Positions 23,327-32,806 of a DNA stretch of 64,000 bases are shown one piece after another. Source of the stretch: Campylobacterota bacterium (GTDB taxonomy: Bacteria; Campylobacterota; Campylobacteria; Campylobacterales; Sulfurimonadaceae); the NCBI GenBank assembly GCA_040752835.1, contig JBFMGG010000008.1, positions 156,484-220,483 of the forward strand, written 5' to 3'. The notes under the pieces were generated by a model, which was given only the letters and a program-made list of their open reading frames with translations, made no database searches and was not told the origin of the DNA. The translations under genes were made by a program, and so were the position numbers. Position 1 is the first letter of the stretch. Each line of letters opens with the position of its first letter.

Positions 23327-25053
23327 GTAAACATATCGTAATCGATCCGATCACGCGTATCGAGGGGCATCTGCGCATCGAAGCGGTGATTGACGACAAC
23401 AACACGATCGTCGACGCCTACAGCTCGTCAACGATGTTCCGGGGAATCGAGGAGATTCTCAAAGGACGTGACCCGCGCGACTGCGGCCTGCTGGCGATGC
23501 GGATCTGCGGCGTCTGTACGGGGACCCATTACCAGCGCTCCATCGAGGCGGTCGAACACGCGTTCGGCGTGACGATTCCCAAAAATGCCCGTCTGGTCCG
23601 GAACCTGATTCAGGGTGCGCTCTACGTCCACGACCACGTCGTCCATTTCTACCATCTCCACGCGCTTGACTGGGTCGACATCACCAAGGCGCTCGAAGCC
23701 GATCCGGCCAAAGCGGTTGCCGAAGCGCAAAAGTGGGCTTCCGTCGCGGGTGTCGCGGCGTGGGGCGACAGCGAATCGGCGTACAAAGCGGTGCAGGAAC
23801 GGCTGACGAAATTTGTCAAACAAGGGCGCCTCGGACCGTTTGCCAAAGGGTACTGGGGGAACAAGCATTACAAACTCACCCCCGAACAGAACCTTGTCGC
23901 GGTTTCGCACTACCTCGAAGCGCTCGACCTGCAGCGCGACGCCGCGAAAATGCAGGCGATTTTCGGGGGGAAAAACCCGCATCCGCAGAGCATCGTCGTG
24001 GGCGGCGTCACCTGTGTGCAGGACATTCAGAACCCCGCGCGGATCGCCCTGTTTAAAAACCTGCTTCTTAAATTCCGCGATTTCATCAAACGCGCCTATC
24101 TCCCCGACGTCTACATGGCCGGGACGATGTATGCCGACGAAGCGCTGGACGGGACCGGCGGCGGGCTCAAAAATTATCTCAGCTACGGCGATTTCCGCCT
24201 CGACGACACCGAGTTTTACAAATCGGCGCTCCTCTTCCCCAGCGGTATCGTCGTGGGCGGGGATATTTCCAAGGTGATCCCGCTCGATCAGGGAAAAATC
24301 GCCGAGGATGTCACCCACTCGTGGTACGAAGGGGCCAAACCGCTGCACCCCTATGATGGGCAGACGATCCCCAACTACACGGGATTCGGTAAAAAAGAGG
24401 GGGGAATTGCCTACCTTGACACCGAGAAAAAATACAGCTGGATCAAGTCGCCGATTTACGACGATACCCGGATGGAAGTCGGACCGTTGGCCCGTATGGT
24501 CATCGGTGTGGCTGCCAAGGACGAGCGGATTACCAAATACGTCACCAACTTCCTTACACGCGGAAAACTGCCGACGTCGGTCCTGTTCTCGACCGTCGGG
24601 CGGACTGCGGCGCGTGCGATCGAGACCGAGCTGATGGCGGATGTGATGGTCGAATGGACCGACGAACTGGCCGCCAACGTCGCCGCAGGCGATCTGAGCA
24701 CCTGGACGGAGTTTGATTTCAACACCGTCAGCAAAAGCGCCAAAGGGTACGGAATGGCCGAAGCCCCGCGGGGGGCGTTGGGGCACTGGGTGCGCATCGA
24801 GGAGGGGAAAGTCGCCAATTACCAGGCGATCGTCCCTTCGACCTGGAATGCCGGGCCGCGCGACTACAAAGGACGGATGGGGGCGTATGAATCGAGCCTT
24901 ATCGGTACCAAAGTTGCCGATCCCGAACAGCCGCTGGAGATTTTGCGTACCATCCACAGTTTCGACCCGTGTATCGCGTGTGCGGTCCACCTTGTCGATA
25001 CCAAAGGCAGAGAGCTCGGCGTCTACAAAGTCGACAGCGTTTGCGCGATCTAG
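23323..25053 (+). CDS. hydB: Periplasmic [NiFe] hydrogenase large subunit HydB
   Basis: 576 residues. Holds the Ni-Fe site: RICGVCTGTHYQRS (about residues 62-75) and SFDPCIACAVH near the C-terminus, followed by a 15-residue tail (LVDTKGRELGVYKVD...) removed by HydD. No export signal of its own; carried out by HydA through Tat. Its start overlaps hydA by ATGA and it is 9 bp before hydC. High similarity to the large subunit at 17.5 kb suggests that the two arose by duplication. Confidence 0.97.
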   Translation: MSKHIVIDPITRIEGHLRIEAVIDDNNTIVDAYSSSTMFRGIEEILKGRDPRDCGLLAMRICGVCTGTHYQRSIEAVEHAFGVTIPKNARLVRNLIQGALYVHDHVVHFYHLHALDWVDITKALEADPAKAVAEAQKWASVAGVAAWGDSESAYKAVQERLTKFVKQGRLGPFAKGYWGNKHYKLTPEQNLVAVSHYLEALDLQRDAAKMQAIFGGKNPHPQSIVVGGVTCVQDIQNPARIALFKNLLLKFRDFIKRAYLPDVYMAGTMYADEALDGTGGGLKNYLSYGDFRLDDTEFYKSALLFPSGIVVGGDISKVIPLDQGKIAEDVTHSWYEGAKPLHPYDGQTIPNYTGFGKKEGGIAYLDTEKKYSWIKSPIYDDTRMEVGPLARMVIGVAAKDERITKYVTNFLTRGKLPTSVLFSTVGRTAARAIETELMADVMVEWTDELAANVAAGDLSTWTEFDFNTVSKSAKGYGMAEAPRGALGHWVRIEEGKVANYQAIVPSTWNAGPRDYKGRMGAYESSLIGTKVADPEQPLEILRTIHSFDPCIACAVHLVDTKGRELGVYKVDSVCAI

Positions 25054-25062
25054 GGGGAAAAC

Positions 25063-25770
25063 ATGAAACCCGGATACGAAAAAATCAAACGGATGACTCC
25101 CGCCATGCGGATCATCCACTGGGTGAACGTGGTCTCCATCCTCGCGGCGGTAATCACAGGGCTTTACATCGCCCATCCCTATTACCAGAGTTTTATCGCC
25201 GACCCGGCGGTGGACAAATACGTAATGGCGTGGAACCGCTGGATCCATTTCATCGGGGCGATTTTGCTCGACGTTACGTCGGTGGCGGTGGCATACCTCT
25301 ACTTTTTCAGCCGGTTTGAAAAACCGTACAAAAAGCTGGTCCCCAACGCGCGGAACGTGACGGAGTTCAAAGAGGTGCTGATTAATCTGCTCACCCTCAA
25401 CCGCCGCAAAAATTTCGATTCCAGCCACAGCGACAGTTTCAATGTCGTCTATTTTACGATCATGCACCTGATGCTGATCCTGATGCTGCTGACCGGATTG
25501 CAGATGTATGTGCACGGCCTGGCGTCGGGCGAGAGCAGCATCGGCGCGTGGTGGCCGTGGATGCTTCACATGACGACCGACTGGACGTTGTGGGTGTTCG
25601 GCGGAAATATGGGGGTGCGGTACGTGCACCATCTAATGATGTGGTGGATCGTCGCATGGGTGATGTTCCATGTTTATTATCAGATATGGCGGACCATTTT
25701 CTGGCAGGAGGGGGATATCGCCATCGCCTTCGGCGGGTCCAAATTCAAAAAAAGTTCCGAAACAGAGTAA
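25063..25770 (+). CDS. hydC: Hydrogenase cytochrome b subunit HydC
   Basis: 235 residues with four membrane helices (about 20-40, 63-85, 125-147, 190-212). Likely heme-ligating His lie in RIIHWVNVVS, NRWIHFIGA, YFTIMHLMLI and RYVHHLMMWW, the pattern of Ni/Fe-hydrogenase b-type cytochromes. It passes electrons from HydAB to the menaquinone pool. RBS GGGGGAAA before ATG. Only the third hydrogenase of this window has such a subunit. Confidence 0.95.
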   Translation: MKPGYEKIKRMTPAMRIIHWVNVVSILAAVITGLYIAHPYYQSFIADPAVDKYVMAWNRWIHFIGAILLDVTSVAVAYLYFFSRFEKPYKKLVPNARNVTEFKEVLINLLTLNRRKNFDSSHSDSFNVVYFTIMHLMLILMLLTGLQMYVHGLASGESSIGAWWPWMLHMTTDWTLWVFGGNMGVRYVHHLMMWWIVAWVMFHVYYQIWRTIFWQEGDIAIAFGGSKFKKSSETE

Positions 25771-25790
25771 AATCCCCTATCGGATACGGT

Positions 25791-25806
25791 GGTGCCTTCG
25801 GGCACC
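25791..25806 (+). terminator. UUCG hairpin after hydC
   Basis: GGTGCC-TTCG-GGCACC, a perfect 6-bp stem with the very stable C(UUCG)G tetraloop, 20 bp after hydC and 52 bp before hydD. No U tract follows, so it may mark an mRNA 3' end or attenuate reading into hydD rather than stop transcription fully. Confidence 0.5.
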
Positions 25807-25858
25807 TCGGTTGAGACCGCAGGGGCGGTTTTAGCCGAGTCAAACACAAAGGGCATTC

Positions 25859-26416
25859 ATGAAAAGCGTCGTGGTCGTCGGTATCGGCAATATCCTCTTC
25901 AAAGACGAAGGGGTGGGGGTGTATGCGGGACGGTATCTGGATGAAAACTACCGTTTCGAACCCTCCATCGACATCATCGACGGAGGGACGCTCGGATTCA
26001 AACTGATGACTTACTATCAGTCCTACGACAAGGTGCTGATCCTCGATACCGTCTCCATCGACGATGCGCCCGGATCGGTCTACCACCTCCCGGCCGAGGC
26101 ATTGATGGGGTTGGGAAGCTACCGTCAGACGGCTCATGAAGTGGAAGTCGTCGAAATGCTCGAAATCTGTTCGTTGCTGGATAAAATGGCCGACGTCAGC
26201 GTCGTGGGGATTATCCCCGAAGATATCGAAAGCGTCGAGATAGACCTTACCCCGACGCTGCACGGGCGGTTTGAAGCGATGATCGAAACGACGCTGGGCG
26301 AACTCAAAAAGGCCGGGATCGAGGTCATCCCCAAAGAGAGCCCCAAGCCTCTCGCCCAGATCATCGATCTTTACGCCAATCCCACGATGGCATCGTTTCA
26401 TGCGCTCAACCCCTAA
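25859..26416 (+). CDS. hydD: Hydrogenase maturation endopeptidase HydD (HyaD/HybD family)
   Basis: 185 residues. Cuts the C-terminal tail of the large subunit after nickel is in place. N-terminal VVGIGNILFKDEGVGVYAGR (residues 6-25) has the Ni-sensing Glu (E17) of this family; D/H equivalents follow in VLILDTVSIDD and QTAHEVEVVEM. Sits between hydABC and hydE as in Wolinella. Confidence 0.94.
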   Translation: MKSVVVVGIGNILFKDEGVGVYAGRYLDENYRFEPSIDIIDGGTLGFKLMTYYQSYDKVLILDTVSIDDAPGSVYHLPAEALMGLGSYRQTAHEVEVVEMLEICSLLDKMADVSVVGIIPEDIESVEIDLTPTLHGRFEAMIETTLGELKKAGIEVIPKESPKPLAQIIDLYANPTMASFHALNP

Positions 26417-26425
26417 GGAATAACC

Positions 26426-28345
26426 GTGGCGTTCATTTTCGAAATCGGGTGCGATACCCATCAAAAGACGATTGCCAATACGCTGGTGTCGATTCTCCGC
26501 CTTTACGGAATCGAGGCTTCGGTCACCCAGGACAAAGGGCGCATCACCTGTGCGATGAATCAGGACCATCCGAGACTGCAGGAGGCGTTTGACGCGATGG
26601 GTTCGCTCCTCCCCGCATCGCTCTTCATGCGCGGCAGTTCACACCGCTTTGACGATACCCGCATGACGCAGCTCCCGGAGTTCCTGGAACGTCTCCCGTT
26701 GGGCCTCGGGGTGTGTCCGCGCTGTATGCGCGAGATGTTCGATCCCGCTTCACGCCGTTACTATTATCCTTTCACTTCATGCAACCATTGCGGGGGGCAG
26801 TACGCATTTTTCGAAGCGTACCCTTATGTTCGGGAGAATACGGCGCTGCGCGCTATTTCTCCTTGCCCGGCGTGCACGGAAGAGTTTTCCGAAGATGCGT
26901 TTCGTCAGGGGTACCCGCAGATCGGATGTCCCGAATGCGGTGTCGAGGTGACGCTGCGGGAGGGGGAAACCCTTTGGTGCGCGAAGTCCTCGGCCGATTT
27001 TAAAGCGTTGTTCGAACGTGCCGCCGCCGCCGTGGCCCGAGGTGAACGGGTCCGTATCCAAACGACGATGGGGGTTCGCACGTTTGCGCTCCCGGCTGCG
27101 GCGAGTGATGATTCGATCGTGATGGTATTCGACGCATCGAAACTGAGCGAGCTTTTTTCGCTGATCGATGAAGAGTTCAACGCCCTTCTTTCCCTCGAAC
27201 GCCCCATCTTGCACGTCGCGCTCAAAGACCCGTTTTTCAAAGCGTCATTGGGCGATACGGTCGACGCCCAGTACGCCGATGACGGATTTACGCTGCTGCT
27301 GGGACGCGAGCTGATCGGATTGGGAATCGGGGCGGCAGTTTACAGCACCGACGAGGGAGCCGATGCCGATGTGATGATCGGATACGACATCGCCATCAAC
27401 ACCCAGTCTCCCATGCGCCTATTCCTCAACAAAGAAGTCCGCTTCGTCGCACAGGGGGAGAGGGGAAGCTTCCCGGCCTATATCGCTCCGGCGGTCGATG
27501 TCGCCGGTTTCGCCCATTCGCTGGCCGCGGTCCGTGTGGGAGAGAAGATGCTGATCGACCGCCCCGAACACCTTGGGGGGACGACGACGTCGAAAGTCAA
27601 TGCGCTTGCGGGGGAGGAACTGGGATTTTCGCACGGGAATCTTCACCGTTTCGATCAGGACACGGCCTCGTTCATGGCGGTTCTGGCGGAAAACGGTCTG
27701 CGCAAAAACAGCGCCGTTTGCGCCTACTTCGACGAAACGATCACTTTTTTGTACACCAAAGGCGAGCACATCACCCGCGTCATTCCCGCCGAACCGTTCG
27801 TCTCTTCGGGGCTGATCGGACGGATCGGATCGTTGCGCGAGGGATCGGACCGTCTGATCGACAACCTCCGGCTGCAGCGTGCCGAATTGTACGGTGTGCT
27901 CGAAACCATCGAAGGTTCATCGTGTTCTTTGTTCGAAGCGGCCGCAATGATCGTCGGGCTGAAAAATCCGGGGATGAACGCCCTTGTCAAAGAAGCCCTT
28001 CGTTTTGTCGGTAAAGGGGGGCTGCAAATCGATACGAAACTGCGGGACAACCGTTTTGATTCGGTCGCTTTTCTGGCCAGCATCATCAGCTATCGCCTCG
28101 CCGACGTTCCGACGCCGCTGTTGTGTTATTCGGTTTTCGAGTCGTTGGGAGACTATTTCAGTGATATACTTACTGAACTTAAAAACCGTTCCAAAGCGGA
28201 ACATGTGGTGTTGTGCGGAAGTGGGTTTGCCAATCAAAGCCTTTACAGCCGCGTAATGCGAAACCTCAAAAACACGCCGCCGGTATTGTCGCGGAGTTTT
28301 CCGATAGGGAGGGAAAATGGAGTCGTCGGAGGGATTTATCTCTAA
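26426..28345 (+). CDS. hydE: HydE: HypF-like hydrogenase maturation paralogue
   Basis: 639 residues. Shares the HypF zinc-finger block: VCPRCMREMFDPASRRYYYP with CNHCG, CPAC and CPEC (residues about 97-175), and a C-terminal stretch AEHVVLCGSGFANQSL like the end of HypF. The N-terminal acylphosphatase domain is missing, and the YrdC- and Kae1-like parts are strongly changed, so it cannot be assumed to carry out carbamoyl transfer. It is the HydE of the Wolinella hyd operon and not the radical-SAM HydE of [FeFe] hydrogenases. It starts 9 bp after hydD and overlaps hypF by 29 bp. Confidence 0.8.
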   Translation: MAFIFEIGCDTHQKTIANTLVSILRLYGIEASVTQDKGRITCAMNQDHPRLQEAFDAMGSLLPASLFMRGSSHRFDDTRMTQLPEFLERLPLGLGVCPRCMREMFDPASRRYYYPFTSCNHCGGQYAFFEAYPYVRENTALRAISPCPACTEEFSEDAFRQGYPQIGCPECGVEVTLREGETLWCAKSSADFKALFERAAAAVARGERVRIQTTMGVRTFALPAAASDDSIVMVFDASKLSELFSLIDEEFNALLSLERPILHVALKDPFFKASLGDTVDAQYADDGFTLLLGRELIGLGIGAAVYSTDEGADADVMIGYDIAINTQSPMRLFLNKEVRFVAQGERGSFPAYIAPAVDVAGFAHSLAAVRVGEKMLIDRPEHLGGTTTSKVNALAGEELGFSHGNLHRFDQDTASFMAVLAENGLRKNSAVCAYFDETITFLYTKGEHITRVIPAEPFVSSGLIGRIGSLREGSDRLIDNLRLQRAELYGVLETIEGSSCSLFEAAAMIVGLKNPGMNALVKEALRFVGKGGLQIDTKLRDNRFDSVAFLASIISYRLADVPTPLLCYSVFESLGDYFSDILTELKNRSKAEHVVLCGSGFANQSLYSRVMRNLKNTPPVLSRSFPIGRENGVVGGIYL

Positions 28346-30566
28346 ACGTCTGCTCATTACACTCCGGGGGATTGTACAGGGGGTCGGTTTCCGCCCTTTT
28401 GTCTACCGTATCGCCAAACGCTACGGGATACGCGGATACGTGACCAATACCCCCGAAGGGGTTTTGATCGACGCCGAAGGACGGTCCCTCGAAGCGTTCC
28501 TCCATACCCTTCAGAACGATTTGCCCCCTTTGGCGCGGATCGATGCGCTGGAGGCCTCGGAGGAGGCCGTGGTCGGGCATGAGGCGTTTGAAATCCGTGA
28601 AAGCCGGATGGGGGAAGGGAGTACGGCGATTCCCCTTGAAAGCGCACTGTGCAACGCATGTGAACGCGAGATGCGCGATCCTTCCAACCGCCGTTACGGC
28701 TATCCTTTCATCAACTGCACCGACTGTGGACCCCGGTACACGATCATGCAGATACCTCCTTACGACCGCGTCCGTACGTCGATGAAACATTTTGCGATGT
28801 GCGACGCGTGCCGCGCGGAATACGACGATCCCAGATCACGCCGGTTCCATGCCGAACCGATCAGCTGTCCCGAATGCGGGCCGAAGCTCCGGCTGCTCGA
28901 CGCTGCGGGCAACGAAATCCGAGAAAATCCGATCGAAGGGGCTGCCAGACGGCTGAGGGAAGGGAAGATCGTCGCGCTCAAAGGGCTGGGGGGATTTCAC
29001 CTGATGTGCGACGCCACGTCCGAAGCGGCGGTGGTCGATCTTCGCCGCCGCAAACGCCGCCGTGCCAAACCCCTGGCGGTGATGTTCGCTTCGATGGAAC
29101 AGTTGCGCTTCCACGCCCGGATCGATGAGGATGAAGCGGCGTTGATCGAGGGGAACATCAAGCCGATCGTCCTCGTGGATGCCGATCCCGCATCGTCGCT
29201 GGCCCCCTCGGTCGCACCCGGGATCGGTCGCATCGGGGTCTTTCTTCCCTATACCCCGCTGCACCGGATGCTCTTTGAATCGGTTGATTTTCCGCTGGTG
29301 GCCACCAGCGCCAATATCAGCGACGAACCGATCCTCATCCGGGCCGAAGAGGTGATCCAGAGACTCGGCGACGTCGTCGACGCGATTCTCGATCATGACC
29401 GGAGCATCGTCAACGGGCTCGATGACGCCGTCGTCCAGGTGGCGGGCGGGAAGACGCTGATGCTTCGAATGGGGCGGGGATACGCGCCGTGTACGTTTTT
29501 GCTTCCCGCACCGTTGCCCAAACCCCTTTTGGCGGTCGGTGCGCATCAAAAAAGCGCCGTGGCGCTCGGAGTCGGCCGTAGCCTCGTCCTGGGCGGTCAC
29601 ATCGGGGACCTGGGAAGTATCGAAGCCGAGGAATATTTCGAGCGCAACGTTCATACCCTGGAGCGCTTTTACCGCTGCACGCCCGAAGTGATCCTCCACG
29701 ACGCCCATCCCGCTTACGCATCCACCCGATACGCTTCGCAGCGGACCAAAACGACCGCCGCGGTACAGCACCACTATGCCCACATACTCGCCTGCATGGC
29801 CGAACACGCCCTGAAGGAAACGGTGATCGGATTTTCGTTTGACGGGACGGGATACGGAGAAAACGGGACGATGTGGGGCGGCGAGGTACTGATCGCCGAC
29901 GTCAGGGGATATGAGCGGATCGGGTTTATCAAACCTTTTGCCCTGTTGGGAGGAGACAAAGCCATCAAAGAGCCGCGCCGCATCGCTTTGGCGTTATTGT
30001 TCGAACGCTATTCTCTTGACGAAGTACTCGCGATGGACATCCCTGCGACCGCAGCGTTCTTGCCGCATGAAATCCGGCAGCTCCACCATATGTGGAGCAA
30101 GAATCTCAACGCTCCGCGATCGAGTTCGATGGGACGGCTCTTCGACGCGGTCGCATCGCTGGGGGGATTCGTCCAGAGTCTCGATTACGAAGGGCAGGGG
30201 GGGCTGATCATGGAAGGTTACGTGCGGGAGAGGGAGGCGGAACCGTTTACGTTTACGATTGAAGAGGGATGCATCGACGTCTTGGGGATGGTGGATCAGA
30301 TCATTGCTCTTCTGCCTTCGGAAGAGGCGAAATACACCATCGCCGGACGCTTCATCGCCACGGTCTCCTCGATCATCGAAACGTTGGCGTCGCGTTACCC
30401 CGATCTTCCCGTCGTCATCGGGGGCGGGGTATTCCAAAACCGCGCGCTGATGAGCCGCCTGTACCGCCGTTTTGAGGGCAAACGGTTTTATGCCCAGCAG
30501 CGTACCCCCATCAACGACGGTTCGATCGCGCTTGGGCAGGCATGGTGGGGCGTCCACAACGTTTAG
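28317..30566 (+). CDS. hypF: Carbamoyltransferase HypF
   Basis: 749 residues. Makes the CN ligands of the Ni-Fe site from carbamoyl phosphate together with HypE. Domains in order: acylphosphatase (LRGIVQGVGFRPFVYRIAKR, residues 12-31), two Cys4 zinc fingers (CNACEREMRDPSNRRYGYPF with CTDCG; CDACRAEYDDP with CPECG, about 112-195), YrdC-like (residues 200-380), and Kae1-like domain with VQHHYAHILACMAEH and VVIGGGVFQNRALMSRL. The ATG at 28317 follows GGGAGGG inside the end of hydE. Confidence 0.97.
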   Translation: MESSEGFISKRLLITLRGIVQGVGFRPFVYRIAKRYGIRGYVTNTPEGVLIDAEGRSLEAFLHTLQNDLPPLARIDALEASEEAVVGHEAFEIRESRMGEGSTAIPLESALCNACEREMRDPSNRRYGYPFINCTDCGPRYTIMQIPPYDRVRTSMKHFAMCDACRAEYDDPRSRRFHAEPISCPECGPKLRLLDAAGNEIRENPIEGAARRLREGKIVALKGLGGFHLMCDATSEAAVVDLRRRKRRRAKPLAVMFASMEQLRFHARIDEDEAALIEGNIKPIVLVDADPASSLAPSVAPGIGRIGVFLPYTPLHRMLFESVDFPLVATSANISDEPILIRAEEVIQRLGDVVDAILDHDRSIVNGLDDAVVQVAGGKTLMLRMGRGYAPCTFLLPAPLPKPLLAVGAHQKSAVALGVGRSLVLGGHIGDLGSIEAEEYFERNVHTLERFYRCTPEVILHDAHPAYASTRYASQRTKTTAAVQHHYAHILACMAEHALKETVIGFSFDGTGYGENGTMWGGEVLIADVRGYERIGFIKPFALLGGDKAIKEPRRIALALLFERYSLDEVLAMDIPATAAFLPHEIRQLHHMWSKNLNAPRSSSMGRLFDAVASLGGFVQSLDYEGQGGLIMEGYVREREAEPFTFTIEEGCIDVLGMVDQIIALLPSEEAKYTIAGRFIATVSSIIETLASRYPDLPVVIGGGVFQNRALMSRLYRRFEGKRFYAQQRTPINDGSIALGQAWWGVHNV

Positions 30567-31246
30567 ACTCTCGCCTCCAGCCATAGCCGTTTGAGGATGT
30601 GCGACTGCTCGGGGAGGGGGTAGTTGAATTTGAATTCGGCCTCTTTGAGATAATAGACGAAGTGCTCCGATTCTACCCCGCGGTACTCCAGGATGAACGA
30701 TTCGAAAAATCCCCAGAAACGGGTGATCGCATTGTTTCGTTTCTGGAGCTTCGCAATGCGGTTGAGACGGAGAAACTTCGTGAACTCCCGATAATAGACG
30801 TCGTGTAGATTGTCATCGAGAAACTGCTGTTTGTAGCGGTGCAGGGAGGGCATCATCAGGGTGTAGACCCATCCGCCGTAATCGAACGTAATAAAATTGT
30901 GGGCGTCGAAAATATGACGTTCGTCGTGGCGCTTGGCCGCTTCGAGATAGATGTATTCTTCGTACTCCCCGATCGCTTCGGAACGGTTCTGGTAACGGAG
31001 TTCGAGATGTTCGGTAATGAGGGTGCGGAGCCGATCGTAGCGTTTTTTGACGGTGACGTAATTGAGGTTCAGCTCCCGTGCGGCGGCGGACGCGTTGGCA
31101 CCGGTGCAAAACGCATCGATGACCGCCATATCGGTGTGCAGTTTGGAGGGGCTGTATTTTTTCCGGCACGACGGGCATTTGACCATTCCCTCGGCCAGAT
31201 GATAGAGCCTTCCCCCGCAAAAAATGCATTGTATCGTCGGTTCCAT
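30563..31246 (-). CDS. Zinc-ribbon/HTH DNA-binding protein, transposase-like N-terminus
   Basis: 227 residues from ATG at 31246 (MEPTIQCIFCGGRLYH); an upstream ATG would add 12 residues. The N-terminus has a CxxC-x~16-CxxC zinc ribbon (CIFC, CPSC) and an HTH segment NASAAARELNLNYVTVKKRY, a combination typical of IS1595-type transposases. The DDE catalytic part is absent; the rest (residues 95-227) is an aromatic-rich domain of unknown role. It is encoded against all its neighbours inside the hyd/hyp cluster and overlaps the hypF end by 4 bp. Likely a domesticated transposase-derived regulator; function is unknown. Confidence 0.7.
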   Translation of the reverse strand: MEPTIQCIFCGGRLYHLAEGMVKCPSCRKKYSPSKLHTDMAVIDAFCTGANASAAARELNLNYVTVKKRYDRLRTLITEHLELRYQNRSEAIGEYEEYIYLEAAKRHDERHIFDAHNFITFDYGGWVYTLMMPSLHRYKQQFLDDNLHDVYYREFTKFLRLNRIAKLQKRNNAITRFWGFFESFILEYRGVESEHFVYYLKEAEFKFNYPLPEQSHILKRLWLEARV

Positions 31247-31367
31247 AGCGACTATTGTAGCATCTCTTGGTCCTGAAACCATATAAGAATTTCCCTTTTT
31301 TAGATTACTTTCATTCTAAAAAAATATAATACCTGAATAATGATTCATAAATAAAGGCGGCAGAGCG

Positions 31368-32009
31368 ATGGAAATAGGGTTGCTGGTAATTTTCTGGTAC
31401 GGCATTCTTCACGCTTTCGGTCCCGACCATCTCACCGCCATTGCCGATTTCTCGATCGGCAAAAACGCGCGCAGGACGTTTTTCACCGTCGGTGCGTTTG
31501 CCATCGGGCACGGGGTTATGCTGTTCGCGTTCGCCAAGCTGCTCGAGAAAGTTTCGATTCCCGAAAACATCACCGCGTATGGGGATGTGATCGCATCGAG
31601 TGTCATCGTTTCGATCGGGGTATATCTCCTTTACATGGTCGTCCGTAATAAAATCCATCTCAAAGCGCACGTGCATGAGGGGAAACGCCACGTCCATATC
31701 TGGTTCGGCGACGAACACGCCCACAACGGCGAGAACGGCGGTGCTTCCGCCCTCGGGATCGGGATGCTGATGGGAATCGGCGGCGTACGGGGGATGCTTG
31801 TGACGCTGGGAATGATCGAAGGCCAAAGCGTCGATGCGATGATGATCCTCGCCTTTATCGCAGGGGTAATGGTTGTCTTTGTTGCCTTTGGTTGGGTAAT
31901 ATGGTGGATCAACAAGGATGTCCTCACCAATATCCGAAACGTCCGTCGTGCGTTCGCCGCGGTAGGGGCTGCTTCCGTCATCGTGGGCGGCAATATGCTT
32001 TTAGCTTGA
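31368..32009 (+). CDS. Nickel/cobalt permease, NicO/RcnA-like
   Basis: 213 residues with about six membrane helices. The first helix has HAFGPDHLTAIADF, the H-x4-D-H metal-transport signature of this class. A His-rich cytoplasmic loop (HVHEGKRHVHIWFGDEHAHN, residues 103-122) fits metal binding. It is 19 bp before hypB in the same direction, so it most likely supplies Ni for the hydrogenases, although RcnA-type members export Ni. Confidence 0.88.
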   Translation: MEIGLLVIFWYGILHAFGPDHLTAIADFSIGKNARRTFFTVGAFAIGHGVMLFAFAKLLEKVSIPENITAYGDVIASSVIVSIGVYLLYMVVRNKIHLKAHVHEGKRHVHIWFGDEHAHNGENGGASALGIGMLMGIGGVRGMLVTLGMIEGQSVDAMMILAFIAGVMVVFVAFGWVIWWINKDVLTNIRNVRRAFAAVGAASVIVGGNMLLA

Positions 32010-32028
32010 CAGAGGAGAGATTCTAAAC

Positions 32029-32805
32029 ATGTGCAAAGACTGCGGCTGTTCGATTACCGATCACCACCACCATCATCATCACGACGAAGATCACCGTTCG
32101 CATGAACACCACCACGCGCACGAGACGCTGCATCATAACCCCCAGCTCAACGACCCCAAAACGATTTCGGTCATTACGAAAATTCTTGATAAAAACGACC
32201 GCGAAGCGCAACACAACCGCGAGCATTTCGACGGGCACGGAGTGCTGGCGATCAACCTGATGAGCTCCCCCGGCAGCGGAAAAACGACCTTGCTGGAAAA
32301 AATAGCTCCTCTTTCGCCGTTTAAATACGCGGTGATCGAAGGGGACCTCGAGACGAGCCGCGATGCCGACCGGCTCAAAGCGGCGGGCATCAATGCGGTG
32401 CAGATTCAGACGGGGAGCGCATGCCATCTCGATGCGTTCATGGTACACAAGGCGCTCCACGATCTTCCCATCGCGGAGCTGGATGTCTGCTTTGTAGAAA
32501 ACGTCGGGAACCTGGTCTGTCCCGCGAGCTACGACGTGGGGACGCACCTCAACGTCGTCCTCGTCTCCGTCCCCGAGGGGGAAGACAAAATCGCCAAATA
32601 TCCGGTGATGTTCCGCAGTGCCGACCTGGTACTGATCACCAAAACCGATCTGCTCCCCTATTTCCGATACGACATCGAGCGTGAAAAAGCCGAAGCGCGC
32701 AAATTGAAACCCAATGTCGATATTCTGGAAGTGAACATGAACGACGAGGCTTCGATCCAAAAAGTGATCGAATGGATCGAGTTCAAACGAAAGATGAGAG
32801 TCTGA
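32029..32805 (+). CDS. hypB: HypB, nickel-inserting GTPase
   Basis: 258 residues. N-terminus MCKDCGC is the high-affinity Ni site (CxxCGC), followed by a His-rich run (about residues 12-42) that can store nickel. GTPase domain: SSPGSGKTTLLEK (Walker A, about 81), then EGDLETSRDADR and ITKTDLLPYF (NKxD-type). Works with HypA to load Ni into the large subunit. First gene of hypBCDEA, 2 bp before hypC. Confidence 0.97.
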   Translation: MCKDCGCSITDHHHHHHHDEDHRSHEHHHAHETLHHNPQLNDPKTISVITKILDKNDREAQHNREHFDGHGVLAINLMSSPGSGKTTLLEKIAPLSPFKYAVIEGDLETSRDADRLKAAGINAVQIQTGSACHLDAFMVHKALHDLPIAELDVCFVENVGNLVCPASYDVGTHLNVVLVSVPEGEDKIAKYPVMFRSADLVLITKTDLLPYFRYDIEREKAEARKLKPNVDILEVNMNDEASIQKVIEWIEFKRKMRV

Positions 32806-32806
32806 C

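Noticed and set aside
23428..25632. 734-aa reverse-strand open frame over hydB/hydC
   Set aside because: Shadow of strong GC-rich genes on the other strand; composition is Arg/His/Asp/Val-rich with no motif.
26426..28345. Radical-SAM HydE of [FeFe]-hydrogenase maturation
   Set aside because: No CxxxCxxC radical-SAM motif; the Cys pattern is that of HypF zinc fingers.
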